From the NCBI RefSeq assembly GCF_005116675.2, contig NZ_CP050699.1, positions 3,123,001-3,187,000 on the forward strand: a stretch of DNA of 64,000 nt, written 5' to 3'. This document shows, piece by piece, positions 19,825-29,398 of the stretch. Positions within the stretch are counted from its first letter, which is position 1. The number at the start of each line of letters is the position of its first letter. The DNA comes from Desulfosediminicola ganghwensis. GTDB lineage: Bacteria; Desulfobacterota; Desulfobulbia; Desulfobulbales; Desulfocapsaceae. The notes beneath the pieces are model-generated. The model was not told the DNA's origin, ran no database searches, and saw nothing but the letters and a program-made list of their open reading frames with translations. A program made the translations under genes and the position numbers.

Positions 19825-20520
19825 GTGGGCGAGGTTGACAGGGTAGGGGCTGGAATAGATGGCCGGAAACAACAAAAGATAACAGTTTTTCAGCAACACG
19901 GCAGTGGAGAAAGAAAAATTGCCGGCATCAGGAAATATGCCAAAGAGGTCATAGAGCTGGAAGTCATCTCGATCGACGAATCGTTGCCGCCGGTGATAGA
20001 TGATGGGCGTGACTACCTGCCAGAGGTGATCGCTGCCGACCTTGTGCTCGATTTTCTTAAGCACGAAGACCTGTCCCATGACCTTGTGGCGATCTGTCAC
20101 CGGCAAAATATCCCGGTTATCTCTTCAGGAAAGAAGTTGGTATCAAAATGGGTGCTTACCCCTCCCACCTGATGTGGCCTTCCCAGCCAGGATGGTCTGG
20201 GCGAATATGGCGATCGTTTCGGTGCACCTGAATACGAAGTGGAAGTTGAGGATGACAAAATAGCGGAGGTTCATGTGGTACGTGGCGCGTCCTGCGCTGC
20301 GACCTGGGAAGCGGCCCTGCGATTGATTGGCACACCAATAGATGATGCTGCCCGTAAGATGGGCATTGAGTCCCAGTTCTTCTGTTCGGCTAATCCTGCC
20401 GGCTGGGATCCGATTTATGGTAAGAGTCCGGTGCATTTTGCCGGTAAAGTACACGCCAAAGCTATTGGCGACGCGCTAGAAAGGGCTTTAACAAAACTTT
20501 CATCAGGAACCGATGGCTGA
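19825..20520 (+). CDS. DUF166 domain selenoprotein
   Basis: 231 residues from GTG 19825, chosen because GGAGG lies 5 nt upstream; ATG 19813 in the same frame has no ribosome site. The TGA at 20170-20172 is Sec116 in LTPPT-Sec-CGLPSQDGLGEYGDRFG. DUF166 (sometimes labelled thymidylate synthase-like) normally has Cys-Cys here, so this gives a U-C pair. The C-terminal half carries the family block VVRGASCAATWEAALRLIG and a conserved Cys in FFCSANP. A two-part hairpin follows the TGA. The biochemical function of DUF166 is not known to me. It lies 3' of the 129-residue unknown gene and 5' of citrate synthase. Unrecoded ORF calling gives two unrelated fragments. Confidence 0.85.
20182..20201 (+). 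promoter_or_regulatory. SECIS hairpin of the DUF166 gene
   Basis: CCCAG-CCA-GGA-TGG-(T)-CTGGG forms an 8-bp stem with one bulged T and a GGA loop, starting 9 nt after the TGA at 20170-20172. The loop is 17 nt from the codon. Confidence 0.72.
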
Positions 20521-20738
20521 TATCGTACAATGATAGAGTACAGATTGTTGCAAGTAGTCTCATTCCCGTCTGTGATCATTGGCCGAAAAGAGTATTACCG
20601 GAAACGATGCTACCTGGGCGAGAAGATTCTGTTACGAATATAGGTGTTGATTTTTGACTGGAAATCATTATCAAATAAAAGAGATACTTATAAACACGAG
20701 ACATTTTCATTACCCTACTTTAAAGCATGGGGGACGTT

Positions 20739-22025
20739 ATGAGCGATAAGGCCATCCTGAGTTTAGATGGGAAGAAGTTTGAATTTGATCTGTTCACTGG
20801 TTCCGAGAACGAGCGCTGTATTGACATAACCCACCTGAGAAAGGAAACGGGTTATATCACAATGGACCAGGGGTTCGGAAATACCGGGTCCTGCTTTTCA
20901 GATATTACTTTCGTGGATGGCGCCAAGGGGATACTTCGTTATCGTGGCTATCCGATAGAGGAACTTGCCGAGAAGGCCACCTTTGTGGAAACCGCGTATC
21001 TGATCTTGTATGGTGAATTGCCCTCGGCAGATAAATTGCGCAATTTTTCAAATTCGCTGAGAGAGCATGCGCCGCTGCATACGAATCTGAAGCACCATTT
21101 CGAGGGCTTGCCTTCGGATGCTCCGCCGATGGCTATTCTGTCGGCAATGCTGAACATGGTCTCCTGCTTTCATCCCGAAGTGCTTGATGTTCACACCAAA
21201 GGTGCCGGCTTTGACCGCACTGCCGCGCTGCTGCTTTCGAAAGTGCGAACCATAGCCGCCTGGGCGTACAGGATGGCGGTCGGCAAGCCATTCAATCATC
21301 CGAACCCGAATTTCAGCTACTGTTCCAATTTCCTGCACATGATGTTTTCGGAACCGTATCAGGAATATATACCATCGCCGGTAGTGGAGAAGGCTTTAAA
21401 TCTGTTTCTGGTGCTTCATGCCGACCACGAGCAGAACTGTTCCACCTCAACGGTTCGGGTGGTCGGCAGTTCACGCGCCAATCTGTTCAGTTCCGTATCC
21501 GCCGGTGTCTGTGCCCTTTGGGGGCCGCTGCACGGTGGCGCAAATTCAGCTGTCATCCAGATGCTTGAGGAAATCAAGGAATCTGGGCGGCCGCTTACCG
21601 ATTATATCAAAATGGCGAAAGCCAAAAACAACACCTTCAGACTGATGGGTTTTGGTCACAGGGTGTATAAGAATTTTGATCCCCGCTCGCTGATCCTGAA
21701 AAAGGCTGTGGATGAGGTGTTGCATGAACTCAATATGGAAGATCCGCTCCTTGATATCGCCCGTGAGCTCGAGGAGAAAACTCTGCAGGATGATTATTTC
21801 AAGGAGCGAAATCTCTACCCCAATGTCGATTTCTATTCAGGTATCCTGTTGAGAGCAATTGGAATTCCGCTGAACATGTACCCGGTAATGTTTGCCATTG
21901 GCCGTATGCCGGGCTGGATTGCCAACTGGCATGAACTCCATGCACATAAGCAAAGGATTTCACGGCCAAGACAAATCTACACGGGATCCAATACCCGCAG
22001 CTACAAGCCGATTGAAGAAAGGTGA
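20739..22025 (+). CDS. gltA: Citrate synthase
   Basis: 428 residues from ATG 20739; GGGGGA precedes it at good spacing, while ATG 20727 in the same frame overlaps that site. The family signature is clear: [16 protein letters not shown], the catalytic His regions [14 protein letters not shown] and [16 protein letters not shown], and [12 protein letters not shown] with the third catalytic residue region, ending in [14 protein letters not shown] as in type II bacterial enzymes. It condenses acetyl-CoA with oxaloacetate. The gene stands alone, closed by a strong terminator. In a Wood-Ljungdahl organism it is likely biosynthetic (2-oxoglutarate supply), though a role in an oxidative cycle cannot be excluded. 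Confidence 0.95.
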   Translation: MSDKAILSLDGKKFEFDLFTGSENERCIDITHLRKETGYITMDQGFGNTGSCFSDITFVDGAKGILRYRGYPIEELAEKATFVETAYLILYGELPSADKLRNFSNSLREHAPLHTNLKHHFEGLPSDAPPMAILSAMLNMVSCFHPEVLDVHTKGAGFDRTAALLLSKVRTIAAWAYRMAVGKPFNHPNPNFSYCSNFLHMMFSEPYQEYIPSPVVEKALNLFLVLHADHEQNCSTSTVRVVGSSRANLFSSVSAGVCALWGPLHGGANSAVIQMLEEIKESGRPLTDYIKMAKAKNNTFRLMGFGHRVYKNFDPRSLILKKAVDEVLHELNMEDPLLDIARELEEKTLQDDYFKERNLYPNVDFYSGILLRAIGIPLNMYPVMFAIGRMPGWIANWHELHAHKQRISRPRQIYTGSNTRSYKPIEER

Positions 22026-22078
22026 GGTGATAACTGACGGAATTCTTCTCATTTTTTCTGGAAAATTATTATAGTCAA

Positions 22079-22112
22079 GGGGAGAGCATTGCACGATGCT
22101 CTCCCCTTGTTT
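22079..22112 (+). terminator. Terminator after gltA
   Basis: A perfect 11-bp stem GGGGAGAGCAT/ATGCTCTCCCC with a 6-nt loop, then TTGTTT. Confidence 0.85.
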
Positions 22113-22342
22113 GCATGGAGAGGAGTGTTCAACTCAGCAGCCTGGTAACCAAGCGATGGTACAACACTTAAATCTAGGTATGGAAAGCTTTTAGAAGTGG
22201 ATTTTTCAGGAAGCCTGATGAAACATGTCAGGATCGACAACAAAAAAATGGGATAGAATGTACCTCAGGTGTCAGTTGAATTCTGGACGAACCGCTCCAT
22301 GTTTTCTTTGTGGAATGGGGTCACAAGTCAAAAGGAGAGAGA

Positions 22343-22726
22343 ATGGCTGAAAATAACAAGATCAGTTATGTTGAATTTCCGGCAATAAACCTGAAAGCAA
22401 CCAAAAAATTCTTTAATCAAGCCTTTGGCTGGACCTTTACCGATTACGGTGAAGAGTACACCTGTTTCTTTGACCAAGGGGTAAATGGGGGCTTTTACCG
22501 GGCTGACATTGCAGCGATGGTGCAAACCGGCTCTGCCTTGATAATATTGTATAGTGAAGATCTTGAAGCAACCAGGGAGAAGGTTGTCGGAGCAGGTGGC
22601 AGGGTGGTGCGGCCGATTTTTTCATTTCCCGGGGGGCGGCGTTTTCATTTTACTGAGCCAAGCGGCAATGAGCTGGCTGTCTGGTCTGATTTTAGCCCGG
22701 AAGGTTTGAAAATATCAGAGGAATAG
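22343..22726 (+). CDS. VOC (glyoxalase/bleomycin-resistance fold) family protein
   Basis: 127 residues from ATG 22343, which has AAGGAGAGA immediately upstream; the longer frame from 22310 lacks a ribosome site. The sequence follows the vicinal-oxygen-chelate pattern: YVEFPAINLKATKKFFNQAFGW at the start and the closing FTEPSGNELAVWSD. The set resembles PhnB/YdcJ-like small VOC proteins with a glyoxalase fold. Substrate unknown. It is followed 78 nt later by the DUF3786 protein on the same strand. Confidence 0.82.
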   Translation: MAENNKISYVEFPAINLKATKKFFNQAFGWTFTDYGEEYTCFFDQGVNGGFYRADIAAMVQTGSALIILYSEDLEATREKVVGAGGRVVRPIFSFPGGRRFHFTEPSGNELAVWSDFSPEGLKISEE

Positions 22727-22804
22727 CTGAAATGGCGGCTGGTGGAAATTACCGCCCCGGTAATTGAAGTAAAGTTTTTTTAGAGCGTTTCAAGGAGAGA
22801 TTTG

Positions 22805-23602
22805 ATGCCTGGCCAAAATGCAATGCAGATTTTCACGCTTCTCGATAAATCCAACTGCGGCAAATGTGGGGACAAGACCTGCCTTGCTTTTGCCGGTGCG
22901 GTCTTCACCGGCAGAAAATCAATTGATGCCTGCCCCACTCTGGAAACGGATATCAAGGAGCGTTTCAGATCCCCGGGAAATGATGGGGCCGAAGCAGCAG
23001 AAAATTATTTAGAGGAGATGACATCCCAACTGGCCACACTGGATTTTTCCTCAGCGGCGGAGCGTTCCGGGGCAACCCTGAAAAATGGCTGGATTTCCGC
23101 CAGGGTGATGGGTAAAGAATTCAGGGTCAACAGGGAGGGGCGGTTCTCATCAGATATCCACATCACCAACTGGGTTACCGGGCCGTTTCTCAGTTATATC
23201 CTGCATGGAAAAGGGCTTGAGCCCACCGGGAACTGGATTACCTACCGTGAAGTAGACGGTGGCAGGGAGCGTTACGGCCTCTTTCAGCAGCGCGCAGAGG
23301 CAGATCTGCGAAAAGTTGCTGATGCCTATCCTGATCTTTTCAGGGATATGGTGGAGGTATTCCAGGGGAGTGAGGTTGAGAACCAGTTTGAGGCTGATAT
23401 TTCAGTGGTGTTGATGCCGCTGCCCAAGGTGCCGGTGATGATAAGTTACTGGTTGCCCGAGGATGGCCTTGAGTCAAGCCTCAATATCTTTTTTGATGAA
23501 ACGGTGAATGACAATCTGGGTAATGATGGCATTTATTCGATTTGTACGGGCCTGACTACAATGTTTGAAAAGCTGGCTGAACGACATGGGTTCAAGATGT
23601 AG
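22805..23602 (+). CDS. Fe-S domain plus DUF3786 protein
   Basis: 265 residues from ATG 22805, preceded by AAGGAGAG; a TTG one codon earlier is the alternative. The N-terminus has a four-Cys cluster motif of the kind found in corrinoid Fe-S proteins: CGKCGDKTCLAFA...CP. The remainder is a DUF3786 domain (NWVTGPFLSYILHGKG, ISYWLPEDGLESSLNIFFDETV). Such proteins occur in anaerobes with corrinoid or CO dehydrogenase metabolism, but a reaction has not, to my knowledge, been established. The gene converges with the sensor kinase, leaving only 6 nt between the two stops. Confidence 0.75.
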   Translation: MPGQNAMQIFTLLDKSNCGKCGDKTCLAFAGAVFTGRKSIDACPTLETDIKERFRSPGNDGAEAAENYLEEMTSQLATLDFSSAAERSGATLKNGWISARVMGKEFRVNREGRFSSDIHITNWVTGPFLSYILHGKGLEPTGNWITYREVDGGRERYGLFQQRAEADLRKVADAYPDLFRDMVEVFQGSEVENQFEADISVVLMPLPKVPVMISYWLPEDGLESSLNIFFDETVNDNLGNDGIYSICTGLTTMFEKLAERHGFKM

Positions 23603-23608
23603 GGATCA

Positions 23609-25117
23609 TCATTTACTGTATGTATCGTTGCAGGGAAGCATTATTGAGAATGCAGTTCCTCTCCCGTAAGTACTCTCAACAGATATCTTTCCATTCAGGG
23701 AATCGACGATTGATTTTACAATGGCCAGACCAAGGCCCGTTCCATGTATGGTGCGGGTCTGCTGGTCTTTTACCCTGTAGAACCTATCGAATATATGGTC
23801 GATATCTTCTGCCGGAATACCATAACCTGAATCCTTGATCTGAATATATACCTGGCTGTCGTCAGCCTTTGCCTGCACTGTTATTGTTGTATTTTCAGGT
23901 GAGTATTTGATGGCATTGGTCAGGAGATTGGTGAAGATTTCTTCCATGTGGCGTGGCACCGCAGTTATTACCGGGAGTGTGCTTTCCAGTTGCAGTTCAA
24001 TGGCAATTTTTTTGGCGTCGGCTCGAGGGCTATGGAAAGAAACCTGGTCCTGCAGGAGAGCGGTAAGGTCAACATCCTCATATTCATAGCTGATCAGGCC
24101 TGATTCGATTCTGGAAAGATCGAGCAGATCGGTGACGAGTTTGTCGAGATTTTTAATCTTTCCAGAAGCTCGTTCTAGAATTTCCTGTTGTTTATCAGTA
24201 ACCTCTCCGGCCAGGCCGTCCATAATGACGCTTAATTGCATCAACACCGAGTTGATCGGGCTGCGGATTTCATGGGAAACCATGGAGACAAAATCGGATT
24301 TCATCTGTTCGATCTGTTTGGCAGCGGTGATGTCGTGGAGCAGGGTGATAGTGCCCAGATTCTGCTCTGAACGACCACGATACGGCGAGCAGTGCAGGCT
24401 CAATATCTTATCAGGCTCCCCGTTGCCGGAATTGACAATGAGTTCAGTATTGATCTCATGTTCACCGCTTTCACTTGCAGGGGTGGAGAGGGCAGATTCG
24501 ATGGTCTCAAGGAGCAGTTTGCTTGGGAATTTGTCACCGATTTTATTACCAATCAGTGAGCCGTCCCGGGCACCGATCATTTTTTTGAAAGAGGGGTTGG
24601 CGAGCACGACCCGTTTTTCCATGTCTGTGATCAGCACACCGTCATGCAACTTATTAACCATGACCCGCATGCGTGACTTGTTGGTGGCGATATCCTGCAG
24701 GGCGTGGGTGTAGCGAAGAGACTTGGTAACGACCGCTTTGAGCTGATCGGGCGTAAATGGTTTGGGGATAAAGTCAAAAGCCCCTTTTTTCATTGCCTCA
24801 ATGGAATGTTCCAGCGTTGCATAACCGGTTATGACAATGACAACCGTGTCGGGATCGATATCACGGACTCGTGAAAGGAGTTCAAACCCGGACATATTTG
24901 GCATGACCAGATCCAGCAGCAGGATATCAAAGTGATGATCTTCAATTAGCTTAAGCCCCTCTGCTCCATCAGCAGCGGCTTGAACCTCGAACCCCATGGT
25001 TTGCAGAATAAGTGAACATGCTTCACGTATTCGTGGTTCGTCATCTACAACAAGAATATTGGGACAGAGAAGAGTCTCGGCAGAATCTTGTAGAACTGTG
25101 GGCGGTGTCTGGGCCAT
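23609..25117 (-). CDS. Hybrid REC-PAS-histidine kinase
   Basis: 502 residues. Residues about 20-135 are a receiver domain (VDDEPRIRE, phospho-acceptor LLLDLVMPNMSG, Lys in IPKPF). A PAS domain spans about 155-265 (VLITDMEKRVVLANPSFKKMIG). The dimerisation domain has the phosphorylatable His in FVSMVSHEIRSPINSVL. The ATP domain has NAIKYSPENT, DSGYGIPAEDI and GTGLGLAIVKSIVDSL. There are no membrane segments, so it is a cytoplasmic sensor, probably downstream of another kinase through its N-terminal receiver. It is transcribed away from the hdrA3-mvhD3-metVF operon across a 587-nt gap. The signal is unknown. Confidence 0.9.
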   Translation of the reverse strand: MAQTPPTVLQDSAETLLCPNILVVDDEPRIREACSLILQTMGFEVQAAADGAEGLKLIEDHHFDILLLDLVMPNMSGFELLSRVRDIDPDTVVIVITGYATLEHSIEAMKKGAFDFIPKPFTPDQLKAVVTKSLRYTHALQDIATNKSRMRVMVNKLHDGVLITDMEKRVVLANPSFKKMIGARDGSLIGNKIGDKFPSKLLLETIESALSTPASESGEHEINTELIVNSGNGEPDKILSLHCSPYRGRSEQNLGTITLLHDITAAKQIEQMKSDFVSMVSHEIRSPINSVLMQLSVIMDGLAGEVTDKQQEILERASGKIKNLDKLVTDLLDLSRIESGLISYEYEDVDLTALLQDQVSFHSPRADAKKIAIELQLESTLPVITAVPRHMEEIFTNLLTNAIKYSPENTTITVQAKADDSQVYIQIKDSGYGIPAEDIDHIFDRFYRVKDQQTRTIHGTGLGLAIVKSIVDSLNGKISVESTYGRGTAFSIMLPCNDTYSK

Positions 25118-25704
25118 GCGAACCCCCGTGGTTAACCATCAGGTACCTGAAAAAGTTTCACCTGGAATTGTGCTGTTAATACAAATATTAGGCAGCAGTA
25201 AGTCGGAGCGGCTGCACCAGGCATGGTAATACAGCATTTACTCTTTTGGAATAGATTTTTCCCGTACATGGTTGGCAAGTGGTAATGAGGTGAAAATAGC
25301 GCAACCGTGCCTGACCGGTAAATGGTTCGGAGGGGCGTGTCCACGACTGCGAACCAGTCATTCTTTCAGGCACCTGAAAAAAGGCGAGTTCAAAAAACTC
25401 ATATGCAATTTTCGGCCATTCCGGTCATGGGGTAGCAGTCCTTTCAGTACTCGAGGGTGTAACAACGAACTGCAATATTGAAGTTGAATAAAACCAATCC
25501 GGCACAAATTGTAAGTAAATGAGTTCCTCAATAAAAAATATTTATCATAACCAATTATATGGGTTATATTGCTTTTGGCTGGTGAGGTTTAGAGTTTCCA
25601 GGTCTCACCGTTGTATTCTGATAAATACCCGCAGCAGATGCTGGTAGAAACAGAATAACCAGCATCTGCGAACTGCCGGGATCGCGCGTAAGGAGGGCCT
25701 TGCC
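25118..25704. other. Divergent promoter region between kinase and hdrA3 operon
   Basis: 587 bases without a convincing gene. It contains two copies of a palindromic motif, TCAGGYACCTGAAAAA, at 25139-25154 and 25366-25381 (reported separately). It turns AT-rich near 25500-25570, where a promoter for hdrA3 is plausible. Confidence 0.5.
25139..25381. repeat. Pair of palindromic 16-mers, possible operators
   Basis: TCAGGTACCTGAAAAA at 25139-25154 and TCAGGCACCTGAAAAA at 25366-25381 are direct repeats differing at one base. Each has a CAGGNNCCTG dyad core. One lies just upstream of the kinase gene; the other faces the hdrA3 operon. A regulator binding both is possible but unproven. Confidence 0.45.
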
Positions 25705-28700
25705 TTGATAAGGATTACCCCCGGGCAGGATCGGAAGCAAAAAGTAGGTTCAGTTCTCGTAGTAGGTTCCGGCATAGGAGGGATGCAGGCATCTCTCGAT
25801 CTTGCCAATAGCGGCCTCTTGGTTCACATGATCAATGATGAACCTTCTATTGGCGGCACCATGTCCAGACTGGATAAGACCTTCCCCACCGGGGACTGTG
25901 CTATGTGCATGATCTCGCCTCGCATGGTTGAGAGCAGTCGTCACCCGAATATCAAGATGCACACCCTTGCCAAGGTAGCAGGGGTTACTGGTGAGGAGGG
26001 GAATTTTACAGTCACCATCCACGAAAAAGCTCGTTATGTCGATGCGGAAAAATGTACCGGCTGTGGAGCTTGTGAGGCAAAATGCCCAAGCCGTGTGCCT
26101 GACTATTTCAATCAGGGACTGGATAACAGGCGGGCGATCTATGCGCTCTTCCCCCAGGCTGTTCCAAATACGCGGGCAATAGACAGCGCCCACTGCCTCT
26201 ACCTGAATAAAGGGGTCTGCAAAAAATGTGAAAAGGCCTGCGATGCAGACGCCATCAATTTCGAAGATACAGACAAAGAATATGAGATCAATGTCGGCTC
26301 CATAATTCTTACTCCCGGATTGAAAACGTATAACCCTGCTATACGCCAGGAGTTTGGTTTTGGTAAGCATGAAAATGTGGTTACCGCCATCCAGTTTGAG
26401 CGATTGCTTTCGGCCTCGGGCCCATGTGGAGGGCACGTTGAGCGACCAAGCGACAATGTGGCACCCCAAAAGATTGCCTGGATTCAGTGTGTGGGCTCGC
26501 GCAATGAAAATAACTCGAATCCATGGTGTTCATCAGTCTGTTGTATGTATGCGGCCAAGCAGTGTGTGATTGCCAAGGAACATGATCCTGAAGTCGAGCA
26601 GACTGTCTTTTATATGGAGCTTCGGGCATTCGGCAAGGACTTCGATAAGTTTATCGATAAGGCCAAAAAGGACTCCGGCGTGCATTACAAGCGGGCGATG
26701 GTATCCGAGGTGATTGAAGATCCTGAGACAAAAAATCTGTATATCCACCATGTCGATGATGAAGGTAACCTGGTCAATGAACAGTTTGATATGGTGGTAC
26801 TTTCAATGGGCTTTGAGCCCCACGACGAGGCTGCCGAGTTTGCTGATATTTTCGGCATAAAGACTGATAAATATGGTTTTGCGGAGACTTCGAAACTCCA
26901 TCCGGTTGAGACCTGCAGGAAGGGTATCTTCGTGGCCGGAACCTATCAGGGGCCAAAGGATATACCAGAGACGGTGGTCCAGGGCAGCGGTTCAGCGGCC
27001 AACGCCATGGCACTTCTGGGTGAGAGTCGAGGTACCCAGGTTGAAGAGGTCGTTCTGCCGGACGAAATTGATGTTACAGGAGATGAACCGAGGGTGGGAG
27101 TGTTCGTCTGTCACTGTGGTGTCAATATTGCCGGAACGGTGGATGTGCAGCATGTGGCAGAGGAGTCTGCTAAAGAGCAGAATGTGGTGCATAGCGAAAC
27201 GATCATTTATGCCTGTGCTCCGGACGGTCAGGCCAAAGTAAAGGATATTATCAGGGAGAAAAATCTCAACAGGGTACTTATCGCCTCCTGCACACCGCGT
27301 ACGCACTCGCCACTTTTCATGGATACTATTCGTGAAGTAGGGCTCAATAAATTCCTTTTTGAGCTGGCCGATATCCGTGAACAATGCTCCTGGTGCCATA
27401 TGGATGACAAGGAGCATGCAACCGAAAAGGCACTCGATATCGTGAAAATGAATATCGCCAAAGCCCGTCTGCTGGAACCTGTCCAGCAGAATTCGGTGGG
27501 GGTAACCCATTATGGTTTGGTCCTCGGTGGCGGTGTGGCTGGAATGACCGCGGCAGTGTCGTTATCGCGTCAGGGCTATGGGGTGCATCTGGTTGAGCGT
27601 GAAGAAGAACTTGGCGGGCTTGCCGTCAATGTGCGCAGAACCCTTGAGGGCGACGATGTGCAGGCTTTTGTAAGCGATTTGATATCGCAGGTTCAGGCGG
27701 AGGAGCGAATTACCCTGCATATGGGCACAACGGTCGATAATACTGATGGTTTCGTGGGTAATTTCGTTACCAGGCTGACCAATGGCACGACAATTGACCA
27801 TGGGGCGATCCTGATCACCACTGGTGGTCAGGAATATATTCCAGACCAGTACGAATATGCAAATTCCGAACGGGTTATAACCCAGCGAGAGTTGGAAGAT
27901 CTGCTGGACGAGCGGCAACCCGGTAATGATCAGACGTATGTGATGATTCAGTGCGTCGGGTCCCGTGAAGAACCTGATAACTACTGTTCAAGAATTTGTT
28001 GCCAGGATGCGCTGAAGAACGCCATCGCCATTAAAGAAAAGGCTTCTGGTGCCCAGGTGGTGGTGCTGTACCGGGATATGCGTGCTTATGGCTTAAAAGA
28101 GGATTATTACAAAAAAGCCCGTGATCTCGGTGTACTTTTTTTCCTCTATCTGCCGGAAGATAAGCCGCAGGTTGAGATTGATGGCGAAAAGTGCAAAGTG
28201 CGCTTTGAGAGCAAGGTGCTGCATAGGGAAATGATGGTGGAAGCCGATTACCTGGTGCTTTCCACGGGTCTCAGGCCGCAACCCGATATTGAGGATCTTT
28301 CAAAGAAATTCAAACTTACCTGTAATCTCGACAGATTTTTTCTCGAAGCCCACGTCAAGCTTCGCCCGGTGGATTTTCCGAGTGAGGGCTATTTTCTGGC
28401 GGGGCTCGCCCATGCGCCTAAAAATCTCGAAGAAACTATCTCCCAGGCTCTGGCAGGGGCTGGCAAAGCAGGGGCTTTGCTCTCCCATGAGCAGTTGTCG
28501 GTGTCAGGTATCGTTTCCAAACATAACAGGGATATCTGCATGTCCTGCCTGGCCTGTTTCCGGGCCTGCCCGTTTGGTTCACCCTATATTGATGAAGAGG
28601 GTAGGATTAGTCATAACGAAGTCAAATGTACCGGTTGCGGCATATGCGCCGGCATTTGTCCTGCTAAAGCCTTTCAGGTCAACTTTTTCAGAGATGATCA

Positions 28701-28740
28701 GATAATGGCCATGATCGATGCGGCAACGGAAATTGTTTGA
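25705..28740 (+). CDS. hdrA: Large fused HdrA-like flavoprotein (Cys form)
   Basis: 1011 residues from TTG 25705, supported by GGAGGG 7 nt upstream. The architecture equals that of the 13057-16110 protein: FAD fold VVGSGIGGMQASLDLAN; FPTGDCAMCMISPRM, where the other two copies have Sec in place of the second Cys; CTGCGACEAKCP; CKKCEKACDADAI; QCVGSRNENNSNPWCSSVCC; second half with VFVCHCGVNIAG, SCTPRTHSPLF, FAD fold LGGGVAGMTAAVSLSRQG; C-terminal clusters CMSCLACFRACP and CTGCGICAGICP. It is followed by mvhD3, metV and metF in one operon, an arrangement like the MetFV-Hdr-MvhD complex described from Moorella. It likely couples methylene-THF/NADH or ferredoxin chemistry. No hdrBC is adjacent. 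Confidence 0.92.
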   Translation: MIRITPGQDRKQKVGSVLVVGSGIGGMQASLDLANSGLLVHMINDEPSIGGTMSRLDKTFPTGDCAMCMISPRMVESSRHPNIKMHTLAKVAGVTGEEGNFTVTIHEKARYVDAEKCTGCGACEAKCPSRVPDYFNQGLDNRRAIYALFPQAVPNTRAIDSAHCLYLNKGVCKKCEKACDADAINFEDTDKEYEINVGSIILTPGLKTYNPAIRQEFGFGKHENVVTAIQFERLLSASGPCGGHVERPSDNVAPQKIAWIQCVGSRNENNSNPWCSSVCCMYAAKQCVIAKEHDPEVEQTVFYMELRAFGKDFDKFIDKAKKDSGVHYKRAMVSEVIEDPETKNLYIHHVDDEGNLVNEQFDMVVLSMGFEPHDEAAEFADIFGIKTDKYGFAETSKLHPVETCRKGIFVAGTYQGPKDIPETVVQGSGSAANAMALLGESRGTQVEEVVLPDEIDVTGDEPRVGVFVCHCGVNIAGTVDVQHVAEESAKEQNVVHSETIIYACAPDGQAKVKDIIREKNLNRVLIASCTPRTHSPLFMDTIREVGLNKFLFELADIREQCSWCHMDDKEHATEKALDIVKMNIAKARLLEPVQQNSVGVTHYGLVLGGGVAGMTAAVSLSRQGYGVHLVEREEELGGLAVNVRRTLEGDDVQAFVSDLISQVQAEERITLHMGTTVDNTDGFVGNFVTRLTNGTTIDHGAILITTGGQEYIPDQYEYANSERVITQRELEDLLDERQPGNDQTYVMIQCVGSREEPDNYCSRICCQDALKNAIAIKEKASGAQVVVLYRDMRAYGLKEDYYKKARDLGVLFFLYLPEDKPQVEIDGEKCKVRFESKVLHREMMVEADYLVLSTGLRPQPDIEDLSKKFKLTCNLDRFFLEAHVKLRPVDFPSEGYFLAGLAHAPKNLEETISQALAGAGKAGALLSHEQLSVSGIVSKHNRDICMSCLACFRACPFGSPYIDEEGRISHNEVKCTGCGICAGICPAKAFQVNFFRDDQIMAMIDAATEIV

Positions 28741-28761
28741 GGACAACCCAAAGGAGAAGGT

Positions 28762-29295
28762 ATGGCAAATGACGAGGGGAAAGAAGAGGTCCGGGGTGGC
28801 CCGGAGCCGAAAGTGCAGGACGTGCCTGCAGACTGGCAACCCAATATAATAGCGTTTGCATGTCATTATTGCGCATTTGCGGCTGCGGACCTGGCTGGTG
28901 TTATGCGTCTTTCTTATCCGTATAATGTCAAGATCGTGCGGCTGCCCTGTACGGGAAAACTTGATCATTCTTATGTATTACGGGCGTTTGAAAGAGGAGT
29001 GGATGGTGTTTTCGTGGCTGGCTGACTTGAGGGCCAATGCCATTTCCTGGAAGGAAACATTAACGCGAAAAAACGAGTTCATAGATTACATGGTCTGCTG
29101 GAATCGGTCGGTATAGACCCGGAGCGGCTGGAATTTTATAATCTTTCGGCTGCGATGGGGCCGAGATGGGCAGAGATATGTGCTGAATTTACTGAAAAGA
29201 TAAAGGAATTAGGTCCATCACCGATCTGGAGGGCCATTGTAAAAAAGAAAAAGGCTGCCCGGCAGATGAAGCAACCTAAAGAGCGGTCAGCCTGA
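28762..29295 (+). CDS. mvhD: MvhD-like subunit of the MetVF complex, selenoprotein
   Basis: 177 residues with Sec88 from TGA at 29023-29025: GVDGVFVAG-Sec-LEGQCHFLEGN. The CHYCAFAAADLAGVMRL motif upstream is intact. The extra 30 N-terminal residues are low-complexity and charged. After the TGA the family sequence continues (IDPERLEFYNLSAAMG) to a basic tail ending at TGA 29293-29295. A small hairpin follows the recoded TGA. AAGGAGAAGGT precedes the ATG. Position between hdrA3 and metV indicates it bridges HdrA3 and the methylene-THF reductase. The second TGA is taken as the true stop because nothing family-like follows it. Confidence 0.9.
29043..29057 (+). promoter_or_regulatory. SECIS hairpin of MvhD3
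   Basis: TTTCC-TGGAA-GGAAA, a 5-bp stem, starts 17 nt after the TGA at 29023-29025. It is shorter than those of the other two MvhD genes but in the same place with a near-identical loop (TGGAA versus TGGAC). Confidence 0.72.
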
Positions 29296-29398
29296 CGCGT
29301 GCGTTTATCCGGCTGCCTGGCTTGTTGTACGAGTCTTAAAGCACGTGGGCAGATTACGAGGACATGGAACGCTGTATTGACCAGGGAGCGGAATAGTT

